DNA from: Cinnamomum chago | Taxonomy: Eukaryota; Streptophyta; Magnoliopsida; Laurales; Lauraceae | Assembly (NCBI GenBank): GCA_038049695.1 | Contig: CP142460.1 | Location: 37,877,501 to 37,941,500, forward strand | Length of the DNA: 64,000 bases | Reading direction: 5' to 3' | In this document: positions 23,675-35,118 of the stretch, one piece after another | Layout: each line of letters opens with the position of its first letter | How positions within the stretch are numbered: position 1 is the first letter of the stretch | Made by a program: the position numbers and the translations under genes | The notes under the pieces: model-generated | What the model was told of the DNA's origin: nothing | What the model saw: only the letters and a program-made list of their open reading frames with translations | Databases searched by the model: none

Positions 23675-25219
23675 CTAAGGTTTGTCTAGGTAAATAACTT
23701 TAGGAATCCACCTAAGGTCTTGGGAGGGTTGAACTTTGAGATCTATCTTGGAATTCTCACCAACTATAGGAGATTTAACTTGATAAATTTTCAATTTAAA
23801 CTTATCACCATGATATTTAGATTTTACTAAATTTGGCTTAAAATGGTGATTAGTCTTTTGATGTTGGTGAGTTTGTTTCTTTGGGGATTGTTTCTCTTTT
23901 CTTTTCTTCTTACTTTCTCCCTTTACTTGACTTTTGAATTTTAGATTTAACTTAGCAACTTTCTTCAAAAGTTCTTTCATGGGTTCATATAAGGGAGATA
24001 GATTGAGAAGCTTTTTGTTCTTAGATTCTTTCAAGCTTGGTTTAACTTGTTTAAGCCTTTTAGAATCTATCTTGGGAGACTCCATTTTAAAGGATTTAAC
24101 TTGTTTAGTCTTTTTGGAGTTTTCCTTGATTTTTAGTGTCTTACCCTTCAAGTTTGATTTTCCATTTTTGAGTTCAAAGATGGGTTTAGACACATGGCTT
24201 CTTTTCCTTAGTTTGCACTCAAACCTAAAATGTCCTTCAATGCCACAAAAATTACATTTGGTTTTGGGCAAAGGAGAAAGAGTGCTAGAGAATGAGGACT
24301 CACCTTTCACAAAAGTGTTGGTGAATTTAGGGTCATATGTCATATTCCTATTAAAACCAAGACCCGTCCTATCTCCATGAGATTTACCCAATTTGAATAA
24401 TTTTTCAAGTTTCTCTTCACTTTGGGTAAACTTGCACTCATACTTTTGTTTATTGTTTTCAAGTTGAGTGACTTTGGTTATAAGGATTGAATTTTCATTT
24501 TTAACTTTTGAAAGTTCATATTCAATTTCCTTATATTTGCTTAGCTCTTCATTGGCAAGTTTTAATTCATGTTTAAGTTCATCAATAACATTAGATCCAA
24601 GTTCTTTTGTTTTTAACTTACTTTTAATCAACTTGGATTCTAAGTTGTCAATGTCTACATCTTGTCTTTTAATTGTATCTCTTAGGTTTAAATTTTCATT
24701 TTTAAGCTCATCACAATTTATCTTAATCTCATTTAATTCATTTTGAGCATTAGATAAATTTTCCTTAGAGATATTCAATTTTGATTCAAGATTGTTAGAG
24801 TCTTTATCTTGCCTTTTTATTTGATCTCTTAGTTTTAGATTTTCCTTATTGACATTTTCATAACCCATCTTTAATTCTTTTAGTTCATCTTGAATGTTGG
24901 ATAGGTTATTTAAAGAGATCATGAACTTAGAGTCTAGACATTTTATTACTTCTTCTTTCTCTCTAAGTTCATCTTTTGAAGATGCTAGCTCTTTGTTTAG
25001 GTTTTTAGATTCTTCCCTTAAACTTTTGTTTTTCTTTTCAAGCTTTAAGGATATTTCATATAATTCTTCAAAAGCTTGTTGAAGGTCTTCTTCATTATAT
25101 TCATTTTCTTCTTCTTTTGGATCAAATTGATTTTCATTAGTTTGAGAGTTTGAAACTCCAAAAGAAGGAAGAGTGAGGGGTCTAGAAGAATCTACAAAGT
25201 CTAGCCTAGTGAAGTCCAT
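23675..25219 (-). CDS. gag: Gag-like coiled-coil/zinc-knuckle protein, unit 2
   Basis: The 514-residue translation is the same as that of unit 1 (17869-19413), including the duplicated 49-residue coiled-coil module, the zinc knuckle at residues 322-335 and the LDKP end. Complete identity over 1.5 kb means either a very recent duplication, gene conversion between units, or an assembly repeat. Confidence 0.75.
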   Translation of the reverse strand: MDFTRLDFVDSSRPLTLPSFGVSNSQTNENQFDPKEEENEYNEEDLQQAFEELYEISLKLEKKNKSLREESKNLNKELASSKDELREKEEVIKCLDSKFMISLNNLSNIQDELKELKMGYENVNKENLKLRDQIKRQDKDSNNLESKLNISKENLSNAQNELNEIKINCDELKNENLNLRDTIKRQDVDIDNLESKLIKSKLKTKELGSNVIDELKHELKLANEELSKYKEIEYELSKVKNENSILITKVTQLENNKQKYECKFTQSEEKLEKLFKLGKSHGDRTGLGFNRNMTYDPKFTNTFVKGESSFSSTLSPLPKTKCNFCGIEGHFRFECKLRKRSHVSKPIFELKNGKSNLKGKTLKIKENSKKTKQVKSFKMESPKIDSKRLKQVKPSLKESKNKKLLNLSPLYEPMKELLKKVAKLNLKFKSQVKGESKKKRKEKQSPKKQTHQHQKTNHHFKPNLVKSKYHGDKFKLKIYQVKSPIVGENSKIDLKVQPSQDLRWIPKVIYLDKP

Positions 25220-25334
25220 TTAAATGATTTTCAAAAAAGCACAACTCTAGGGTTTTAACTCTAGGTTTTTACACCTAATCAAGAGTTCCAAACACTTGAT
25301 CCTAAGGGATAGAGCACTTGGCTCTGATACCAAT

Positions 25335-27064
25335 TGAAAGTCCACGAGGATCCTAACCCTAGAGGGGGGGTGAATAGGGTGTGCTACAAGTATGACCAAT
25401 TTCGACCAATTTTAGTTCCTTAAACTAAACTAGTCACATGTGATGATTAAACAATCAATATGCGGAAGCTAATAAACAATCACCACACAAGCAAGCACCA
25501 CAACACCAATGTTTATAGTGGTTCGGCCTCAATGCCTACATCCACTACCGGCTTGTGTCTCCAACACCCCACCGGATTCCACTAAGTATGCTTTTTAGTA
25601 GGCTAAGCAATAACCCTTACAATGTGCTTTTCTAGGCTAAGCAATAACCTTACAAGATGCTTTTCAAAGGCTAAGCAATAACCTTACAATATGCTTTTCT
25701 TAGGCTAAGCAATAACCTTACAAGTTGCTTTTCAAAGGCTAAGCAATAACCTTTACAAATGAGGATTTCTCTAAGAAGGTGTCTTTACAAAAGATCACTC
25801 TAAGAGATTACAATTTAAGCACAATGGAATTTGCCTCTTAAATAGGCTAATAGGAAAATGAAATTCCAATTACAAACATACACTAAAATAAACTAAAGTG
25901 TGTGCACAAAGTGTATGTATGAGTTTCTTCAATCAATTTTAACAATGAAGCTTTTAAATGAATGCATGATGCATTTTAAAATCAAGGTTTATAAAATGAT
26001 GATTGAAGAGAAAACTAATCACATAAAAGATTCAAACAACTTTGAAGAATTAAGATAAACAAGTTGAGTGAAAGTTAAAGTCTAAGAACATATGTGATTA
26101 GGATAAGAGTGTGTGCAAACTAATCTAATTTACCAAGAAAGATATTGAGTTTGCAAAACAACTCTTTAAGGGCTTGAAATCATGCATAAATGAAAATTCA
26201 AAGGATTTGAACATGCATGAATTTCATTTGAATGGAAATCAAAATAACTTAGAAGATGTACCTTTTAAAAACTCATGAGATTGATTTCCAAATAGCCCTC
26301 TAGCTTTTCCAACTTCTTCCCCTTTCTTTGGCTCCAAAATGCTCTCAAAAGTTCAAGTTTCAAGCCTTGAAAAAGGTTGGAAAAGAATGGACTTTATAGC
26401 CAAAAAGTTGCCAACGGCTAGTTCTCGGTCGACCGGCAAAGAGGTCTCGGTCGACCGAGAAAGCACAACGGTCATATTTCTGACCGTTGGGGCTTCAGTT
26501 CAAAAAACAGTCCATTTGCCCTGCAGTGTTCTCGGTCGACCGAGACCCAGGTCTCGGTCGACCGGCGACACTGCCGGGACACCCCCAAAAATTCCAACTT
26601 TTGCATTTTGAAGATTTTCTTTGTGGAATTTTGTGGGTCACTAAACCAAGCTTAAAAACATGTTTTAAAACATTTAAAAACATGAAACACACAAAGCCTA
26701 AAATGATTCAAAGGTTAAAACCAAAGGCTAGCTTGATTTGAATACAACTCTTTTCAAATGAAATTGCATACAAAATGATTCTTTTTGTGAAGAATGTATG
26801 CAAGACTTAAACCTAAATACACAAGATGATTTTCCAAATGTAGTGCACAAGGAAATAGGTTTTCAAAAGAGTTTTGGGTTCTAAAACCAATGCATCCAAG
26901 TTTAAAACCAAAACATGCATAAAACAAAAGCTTTTCCAAATCTTAAAAGCTATGCATGGGTAAAACTAGATTTCAAGATATTTTAAATCAATGCATGTGT
27001 GTGAATTCAAAAGATGCCAATATGCAAATGCATCCATCAAATTGCAAATACAAAAGACCTAACA
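25335..27064 (-). repeat. LTR 3 of the tandem array (5' LTR)
   Basis: It is 1730 bp, and the G run is 7 rather than 8. About four substitutions are private to it (near 25597, 25818, 26534 and 26622). The one near 26534 makes the third palindrome a perfect CGGTCGACCG. It is followed directly by the right target duplication TGATG (27065-27069). Confidence 0.88.
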
Positions 27065-28138
27065 TGATGAACAAGGGAAATTGCATTTTGAAAATATATG
27101 ACTTGGTAGAGCATGCAATTTTCAAAGTGACAAAATCATATGAATTGAACATCTAAAAGATATCCATCAAACAATAGATATAACTATGAAATACAAGGAA
27201 TGGATATTAAAGAGGTTCATATGATCAAGATCACTACTATGAAGTTGAAACATGTATAAGGAAGACATCACTTAGAGAATACACATGAATCAACATCATA
27301 ACCATCCATTAAAAAAAATGACTAGAAAGCATAAGGATGGATTTGAGTTCTAGTATGGTATCTACAAATATAACTAAGATCACAACCATACATGGAACCA
27401 AAAGACATTTGCATATAAAGAATGTAATCAAATGAGCAAAGATGCAAATAGCTTATAATAACATTCATTTCCAGTTCTAAGATGATGTAATCAAATGAAA
27501 AAAAAAGAAAAAAAGGAAATGAGAATCATGGAACATGCTTTGATGATTATAACTAATGATGTTTTAGAGCATTTCCATTCATACAGTCTTCAAATCATTT
27601 CAATAAACAAAATCCAACAATAAGCATAAAAAGAATGATTTTGAAGATCAATTTTCAACTTGATATTTTAAAAGATATAACTTATTTGAAACACATACAA
27701 GTTGATTTTTCAAAACAATGATTTTTCATATTAAAGAATAACTTAGAAAACTATGAAAAATCCAAATTTATTAAAATCATTTGTTCAAATAATCTAACAA
27801 TGACATCTACACAAATGATTTTGCAACAACAATCAATCATGAATAATCTAGCAATGAAGGCTTTTGAAATCACAATCAATTGTTCATATGTATAAATGCA
27901 ATGCAAGAGATATAACTAAATATGAGCAAAAAGAAAATCTAACATGATGAAATTATAATCAAATTATTTTGAAAACCATGATATGTAACTAGAATGGTGC
28001 ATGAAGACAAAATCAATTGATCACAAATAAACATTGCATTTTAAGAAATGTAACTATATAGAAACAAAATGCAAATATAACATAACCAACAAAAAGATTT
28101 AACTATAAAGGATAGGTTGGTCAAGGAGGTTTAAGGCC
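27065..28138 (-). other. old gag-only element, internal part right of the inserted array
   Basis: After the TGATG duplication the sequence resumes the internal region of the older element (compare GATGAACAAGG at 22640 of the array). It is AT-rich with indels relative to the young copies. It has no credible gene. Confidence 0.7.
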
Positions 28139-29581
28139 TTAAGGTTTGTCTAAGTATCTAACTTTAGGAATCCACCTAAGGTCTTGAGAGGGTTGATCTT
28201 TGAGGTCTAGTTTAGAAGTCCCACCAACTTTAGGAGATTTGACTTGATAAATTTTTAATTTGGAACTTATCACCATGATATTTAGATTTGACTAAATTTA
28301 GCTTAGATTGGTGATTAGTCTTTTGAAGTTGGTGAGTTTGTTTCTTAGGGGATTGATTCATTATTCTTTTCTTCTTATTTTCTCCCTTTATTTGACTTTT
28401 GAATTTTAAATTTAACTTTGCTACTTTCTTCAAAAGTTCTTTCATGGGTTGATTTAAGGGAGATAGGTTAAGAAGCTTTTTGTTTATAGATTCTTTTATA
28501 CTTGGTTTAACGTGTTTAACCTTTTTAGAATCTATCTTAGGAGACTCGTTTTTAATTGATTTAACTTGTTTGATCTTCTTAGAGTCTTCCTTGATTTCTA
28601 GTGTCTTACCCTTCATAGATTTTGATTCTACTTTCTTGGGTTCATAAATGGGTTTAGACACATGGCTTCTTCTTCTTAGTTTGCACTCAAACCTAAAATG
28701 CCCTTCAATGCCACAATAATTACATTTAGTCATGGGCAAGGAAGAATGAGTACTAGAGAATGAGGACTCACCTTTCACAAATGTGTTGGTGAAGCTAGGG
28801 TCATGTGAAATATACCTATCAAATCCAAGATCCGTCCTATCTCTTTGAGATTTACCCAATTTAAATAAATTTTCAAATTTCTCTTCACCTTGGGTAAATT
28901 TGCACTCATACTTTTGTTTGTAGCTTTTAAGTTGAGTGACTTGGTTTATAATGATTGAATTTTCATTTTTAACTTTTAATAATTCATTTTCAATTCCCTT
29001 ATTGTTGTTTAGTTATTCATGGGCAAGTTTTAAAACAAATTTAAGTTCATTAATAACATTAGATCCAAGTTCTAGAGTTTTATCTTATTTTGAGCATTAG
29101 ATAAATTTTCCTTAGTAATAGTCAACTTAGATTCTAGGTTGTTAATATTTTTGTCTTGCCTTTGTAATTGATCTCTTAGTTTTGAATTTTCGTTATTAAG
29201 ATCATCATTTCCTATTTTTAATTCCTTTAGATCATCTTTAATATTAGATAGGTTAAGCAAAGAGATCATAAACTTAGAGTCTAAACAATGTATTACTTCT
29301 TCTTTCTCTCTAAGTTCATCTTTTGAAGAAACTAATTCTTTGTTTAGCTTTTTAGATTCTTCTTTTAGTTTTTTATTTTTCTTAACAAGCTCTAACGAAA
29401 AAGTATATAAATCATCATAATCTTGTTGAACGTCATCTTCATTTTCAACATTTTCTTCTTCTTTTAAATCAAATTGAGATTCATTAATTTGAAGGTTTGA
29501 ATCTCCAATAGATGGAAGAAGGAGGGGTCTAGAAGAATCTACACAATCTAACATAGTGGAATTCATTCTAATGATTTTCAT
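28139..29581 (-). pseudogene. broken Gag-like gene of the old gag-only element
   Basis: Two open pieces remain. One, 29072-29581, is the N-terminus (169 residues, starting MKIIRMNSTM) with the coiled-coil start. The other, 28230-28859 (209 residues), carries the zinc knuckle CNYCGIEGHFRFEC and Lys-rich tail. Stops and frame changes separate them, part of the middle coiled coil is lost, and the C-terminus is frameshifted near 28260. Many substitutions against the array copies fit greater age. Confidence 0.8.
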
Positions 29582-29667
29582 GAAAACACAACACTAGGTT
29601 TTTTACTCTAGGTTCTTACACCTAATCAAGAGTTCCAAAACACTTGATCCTAAAATAGAGCACAAGC

Positions 29668-29679
29668 TTCTGATACCAA
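29668..29679 (-). other. degenerate primer-binding site of the old element
   Basis: The minus strand reads TTGGTATCAGAAGC, close to the TGGTATCAGAGC of relatives, just before the LTR at 29681. Confidence 0.7.
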
Positions 29680-29680
29680 T

Positions 29681-30949
29681 TAAAAGTCCGGGATCCTAAC
29701 CCTAGAGGGGGGGGGGGGGGGGGGGGGTTGAATAGTGTGAGCTACAAGTTAGTGACCAATTATGCCAAATTTTAATTTCTTTAAAATTAACTAGTCACAA
29801 GTGATGATTATCAAAAGAAATGTGGAAGCTAACAAAAACAATCGCCACAAAGCATGCACCATCACACAAGGATTTATAGTGGTTCGGCCTTAATGCCTAC
29901 ATCCACTACCGGTTTGTGATCCAACACCCCTCCAGATTTCCATTATCTATGCTTTTCAATTGGTTAAGCAATAACCTTTACAAAATGCTTTCCGGCCAAT
30001 GCTAAGCAATAACCTCTACAATGATGTTTTTCTAGGCTAAACAACAGCCTATCAATGTGCTTTTGGATAAGCATGATTAAAGAAGATTTTAAAACAAACT
30101 AGGTTTGAAATCAAGATGAAGAATCCAATCCAACTTAGATCAAAGATTAAAAGAAGAATAGATTCAACACATCATAGTTATTATGCTAAAATTGATTTCC
30201 CAATAATTTAAACAAAGCATATAACATATGATTAATAAAAGTAAAGCTTACTTAGAGATTTAACTTCATTGATCCAAGCTTTAGCTTCACTAATGGCCCC
30301 TTGGTCTCTCTTAGTTCATCTCCTTTTTCTTCTCTCCAAACTCCTCAAGAGTGGCTCTTAGTTCCATTTTGATCCACACTTTTTACAAAGGAATGAACCT
30401 CATTTTATACTAAAAAATTGAGTTCTGGCGTGTCCCCGGTCGACCTGGGCTCAACGGTCATAAATTTGACCGTTTGAAAAAGAGCTCCATGGCTCTTTCT
30501 CGGTCGACCTACAGTGTGCTCAATCGACCAGGTCCATGGGCTCAGTCGACAGAGCACACTGCAGGTTGACCCGGGCCCAGGGACCAATTTCTCCAAAAAA
30601 TGCATATTAAAAGATAATTTCGTGTGGGGACTTTTGGGCCATTAAATCAAGCTTGGAATCGTGATTTAAATCAAACTAAGAGGATTAAAAATATGAAACA
30701 TAAAAAGCCAAAAATGTTTTGAAAGATTTAAAACATAGGCTAACTTGATTTATACAACTTCTTTTCAAATTTAAATGCATCCAAGTTTAAAATCAAAACA
30801 TGCATAAACCAAGATTTCTACAAGTCTTAAAAACAATGCATGTGTAAATCAAGATTTCAAGATTTTCTAAATCAATGCATGTGTGAAAATTCAAATGATG
30901 CTAAAATGATAATGCGTCCATCAAATTGAAATATACAAAATCCCTAAGA
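29681..30949 (-). repeat. 5' LTR of the old gag-only element
   Basis: The inner end reads TAAAAGTCC (TG mutated to TA). A G21 run occupies 29707-29727. The minisatellite is shortened (about 29955-30065), and a deletion follows, making the LTR about 260 bp shorter than its partner. TATA (minus) is near 30408. Palindrome cores are at 30439, 30503, 30523, 30545 and 30565, the last four as two 20-bp pairs. The outer end near 30949 is decayed and joins Ty1/copia gag directly. Confidence 0.7.
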
Positions 30950-33900
30950 ATTAGTACCAAGATGGCTAAAGGCGCACCAGTTTAGGACCACATGCTGAAA
31001 ATGATGGACTCATTGAATGAGTTAGATGTACTCGGGGCTACCATTGATGCAGAATCGCAGATTGATATAATCTTTGAGTCGCTGCCAGATTCAATCAACA
31101 ATTTCAAGGTCAATTATAACATGAATAAGATGGACTTAACTTTAGCTGAGCTGTCTAGCCAGGTAGTAGTGACTGAATGACTTATGAAGAAGAAGCCAAC
31201 TAACCTGATGACAGAAAAGTCAGTTGCCAAGTCTAAGCCGAAAGGCAAAGGGCGGAAAGGCAATAAGAAATCAGTTCTGAATGGTCCTAAAGTGGAGAAT
31301 GGTTATAATGGTGGTGTGGCCAATGCTAAGGGTTCGGAGACAAAAGGAAAGTGTTTCCATTGTGGTATGATAGGACACTGGAAAAGGAATTGTCCAGATC
31401 ATCTGTTTAAGAAGAAGACCTCAGCTATGATTGAGTCACTTATTTCTGAAGTTAGTTTTGCAACTGGTACTTCAGAATCCTGGTGTGTTGACTCCGGTGT
31501 AACTAATCACATATGTAATACGTTGCAGGGGTTCAGGGAAATCAGGAGGCTTAGTGACGGAGAAATCATTGTCAACCTAGGATCTGATGCAAAGGCGGAG
31601 GTGGTTTCAGTGGGAGTTGCTTTATATTTTTCAGATAATAAATTGGTTTTGTCAGACACTTTATATGTACCATCTTTAAGACGGAATTTAATTTCAGTTT
31701 CAAGTTTGGTGAATAAAAGTTATTCCATTACTTTTGGTACTGAAGTTGTCAAAAAGACGAACGGTACTTTTATATGTTCTGACAAGGTAACCAATAGACT
31801 TTATTTGTTGACTCCCACAATGTATGAGATACATGATACTGAAACTATAAATAGGCCATCATTAAAGAGAAAGACACCTTCATCTAATCCAACAAAACTT
31901 TGGCATCTGATGCTAAGTCATATAAACCTAAATAGGATTGATAGGCTAGTGAAAGATGGTATCTTGCCTTCATTGGTGGTAGAACCAATGCCTGTTTGCG
32001 AGTCCTGTCTGGAAGGCAAAATGACCAAAAGACCATTTTCATCTAAGGGCAATAGGGCCAAAGATTTATTGGAATTAGTGCATACTGATGTGTGTGGACC
32101 CATAAATGTCAGAGCCAGAGGAGGATATGAGTACTTCATCACTTTCACAGATGATTACTCAAGATATGGATACATATACCTTATGCACTGCAAGTCCGAG
32201 GCTTTTGAAAAGTTCAAAGAGTTTCAAGCGGAAGCGGAAAATCAATTAGGTAAGAGTATCAAGACTCTTTGATTAGATTGAGGAGGGGAATATCTCTCTG
32301 CTGAATTTATGGGATACTTATCAGAGAATGGGATTCTATCCCAGTTGTTTGCTCCTGGAATGCCTCAGCAGAATGGAGTAGCGAAAAGAAGGAACCGGAC
32401 TCTTTTAGATATGATCAGGTCTACGCTGAGTTTCTCATGATTACCTATATCATTTTAGGGATACTGCGATGTACATATTAAACCTCGTACCATCTAAGTC
32501 TATACCTAAGACTCCTCATGAGTTGTGGTCCGGGCAAAAGCCTAGTCTACAACATTTACACATTTGGGGTTGTTTGGCACACGTTCTAAAGGTTAAGACG
32601 GATAAGCTGGAATCGAAGTCGGAAGTATGCACGTTTGTAGGATATTCGAAAGGAACTAAAGGTCTATAATCCCAAAGAGCAAAAAGTGCTGGTCAACATC
32701 AATGCGGTTTTTCTAGAGGAAGATTATATGGTAGACCGAAAATCTTTAGAAAATGTGATCTTGGAAGAAATTCAAGAGCAATCAATTACAAATCCAAATA
32801 TAACCGAACTTGAGGAAGAACTGCCCTTACCAGACCCAGTAGTTACACCAGTGCCTCGTCGTAGTGGGAGGATTGTCAGACCCCCTGACAGGTTCTCGTT
32901 CTTGGGAGAGTCTTATGAGGCAGTCCCGGAAGAACCGGAACAAGATCCCTGTAACTATGATGAAGCAATCAATGACATAGATTTGGGACATTGGCAAAAT
33001 GCTATGAAAGCTGAGATGGAGTCTATGTACTCCAATCAGGTCTGGATATTTGTGGACTTGCCTGCCAATATAAAACCTATTGGGTACAAGTGCGTCTACA
33101 AGAGAAAAAGAGGACCAGATGGTAGAGTGGAGACCTTCAAAGTCAGGCTTGTCAAGAAAGGGTAAACTCAGAAAGAGGATATCGATTATGAGGAAACCTT
33201 CTCGCCGGTAGCCATGCACAAGTCCATCCGGATACTCTTATCCATTGCAGCTCATCTTGATTACAAGATTTGGCAAATGGATGTCAAGACGGCGTTTCTC
33301 AATGGCCATCTTGAAGAAGACATCTATATGGTGTAGCCAGACGGTTTTGTAGCTAAAAACCAATAGCAAAAAGTTTGCAAGCTATAGAAGTCCATTTATG
33401 GACTGAAGCAGGCATCCCGCAGCTGGAACATCCGTTTTGACCAGGCAATCAAGTCATTTGGTTTTTGTCAGAAACCGGATGAGTCATGTGTGTACATGAA
33501 AAGTGAAGGAGACAGGGCAGTTTTTCTGGTTTTATATGTCGATGACATCCTTTTCCTCGGGAAAAACATAGGAATGTTGTCAATAGTGAAAGTTTGGTTA
33601 GCCAAGACTTTTGATATGAAGGACTTGGGAGAGGCTAGCTACATCCTAGGGATCAAACTCCATTGAGACCGGAAAAATAGGATGATTGGCTTATCCCAAG
33701 CTGCAATCATAGATAAGGTACGTACTAGAACAGTTTGCTATACAAGACTCCTAGATGGGCATTACGCCTTTCAGGCATGGAGTGCACCTTTTCAAGGATC
33801 AGTGTCCCAAGACACCTGAAGAAAAGGAGCAGATGAGGTCGATACCATACGCTTCGGCTGTTGGTAGCCTCATGTATGATATGCTATGTACTAGACCAGA

Positions 33901-34513
33901 TATCTGTCATGTAGTGGGCCTAGTCAGCAGATATCAATCTAATCCAAAACCTGAACATTGGACTACTATAAAGTGTATTCTCAAATACTTGAGAAGGACT
34001 AGAGATTACGTGTTGATATACGACAATGGTGAGCTAATTCTAGTCGGATACACAGATTCTGACTTCATGTCAGATAAGGATTCCAGGAAATCCACCTCTG
34101 GTTATGTATTTATGCTTGGTTGCGGAACTATCAGCTGGAGGAGTATTAAACAGGAATGTACCACTGATTCCACCTTGGAGGCTGAATATGTGGCGGCTAA
34201 GGAAGCAGTATAGCTCAAGAGATTCCTTATGGAACTTGGGGTTGTACTTTTGGCACGTCAACTGCTCATAGTTTAATGTGACAGCAGTGGGGCAGTCGCT
34301 CAGTCCAAGGAGCCCAGGAGCCATAAAATCCAAAAGCATGTATAGAGGAAGTATCACTTGGTCAGAGAGATTGTGCAGAGAGGTGATATTGCTATCACCA
34401 AGAGTGCCTCTGCGAAAAATCTGGCAGATCCCTTTACTAAGCCTTTGACTACCAAAGTCTTTGAGCAGCACGTAGACGGGATGGGCATGAGATGCAACCC
34501 TAACTGGCATTGA
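30950..34513 (+). pseudogene. Ty1/copia gag-pol (Tork-like), decayed, 5' truncated
   Basis: It starts within gag (the MAEGTPVQDHML region of the other copy). Remaining landmarks: zinc knuckle CFHCGMIGHWKRNC (about 31351-31392), protease WCVDSGVTNH (about 31482), the pre-integrase histidines, the integrase start (HTDVCGPI, about 32083), RT with YVDD (about 33535-33546) and the RNase H tail ADPFTKPL to the stop at 34511-34513. Nonsense codons occur at about 32270 (CGA to TGA), 33163, 33334, 33364 and 33388, and there are frame breaks, so no complete product can be made. The longest open piece is 31184-32272. Confidence 0.85.
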
Positions 34514-34528
34514 GCCCAAGTGGGAGAT
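34514..34528 (+). other. polypurine tract of the Ty1/copia element
   Basis: GTGGGAGAT lies directly before the LTR start TGTTAG at 34529, with the same context as at 46298-46311. Confidence 0.75.
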
Positions 34529-34911
34529 TGTTAGTTTGTATGGTCTTAATCCATCAAATGATGTAATAAATTGATTAATTTCTTTATTTATCAATATACT
34601 TCTGCTTTCCTTTCATGAGATGAATAGTGTTTTATTACTTTATGCACATAATCAATACATATGACATGATGATTCATGAGATGAACCGGGTCCCATTAGT
34701 ATATTAGATGTGATATATGTGTATGGATGAGATCCACATACAGGAGACATGCGTCACAAATCTTATACCTAAATATCTTCACAACCAGTGATGAGACTGG
34801 GCATCTCATCTAATAAGGTTGCAGCATTTTGATCACTATGAGATAGTGTGATTTGTCTCGATCATCAGAATATAAGATTCTGAATTATGATGTTGGTACA
34901 TTGGATGTATT
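34529..34911 (+). repeat. Ty1/copia 3' LTR, first 383 bp only
   Basis: It matches the start of the complete LTR at 46312-48071 (TGTTAG...GGTACATTGGATGTATT) and is then interrupted at 34912 by a Sirevirus-like LTR. The rest of the LTR is not found downstream in this orientation. GTATT at 34907-34911 is the likely left target duplication. Confidence 0.8.
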
Positions 34912-35118
34912 TGAAAGTCCTGGGATCCTAACTCTAGAGAGGGGCTGAATAGGGTGAGCTACAAAATGTGACCAATTCTAACCAATTTTAATTCTTTAAG
35001 ATAAACTAGTCACAAATGATGATTTACCAAACAAGATGCGGAAGCTAACAAAAGAAATCACCACAAGCATACACCATAGCACAAGGGTTTATAGTGGTTC
35101 GGCCTCAATGCCTACGTC
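34912..35118 (-). repeat. Sirevirus-like LTR fragment (207 bp)
   Basis: It begins TGAAAGTCC, has CTCTAGAGAGGGG in place of the long G run, and reaches GGTTCGGCCTCAATGCCTAC. There the LTR family would continue to CATCCACTACC, but Ty1/copia sequence takes over. The remainder is not found beyond the minus-strand element, so sequence was lost. Confidence 0.8.

Larger units (their letters stand above)
13723..27064 (-). mobile_element. tandem gag-only LTR retrotransposon array (LTR-int-LTR-int-LTR)
   Basis: Three LTRs (13723-15453, 19529-21259, 25335-27064) alternate with two internal regions, with a repeat unit of 5806 bp. The whole array is flanked by TGATG at 13718-13722 and 27065-27069, so it behaves as one insertion. 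Both internal regions carry the same 514-residue ORF. The middle LTR is shared, the product expected of unequal recombination between the LTRs of a single insertion. There is no protease, integrase or RT, so mobility would depend on proteins supplied in trans. Confidence 0.85.
10858..30949 (-). mobile_element. old gag-only LTR retrotransposon (TR-GAG, Sirevirus-like), split by a younger array
   Basis: On the minus strand its parts are 5' LTR 30949-29681, primer-binding site, broken gag 29581-28139, internal sequence to 27070, then (after the 13723-27064 insertion) 13722-12387, polypurine tract and 3' LTR 12386-10858. Joining the two halves across the insertion restores the order seen in intact relatives. 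The outer right end (CCTAAGA instead of CCTAACA) is mutated and abuts Ty1/copia sequence. No flanking duplication is visible, so the right boundary is approximate. Confidence 0.75.

Noticed and set aside
29690..29730. Telomere-like TAGGGTTAGG next to the G run in gag-only LTRs
   Set aside because: Only one and a half units occur at a fixed LTR position in every copy. It is part of the LTR end, not a telomeric array.
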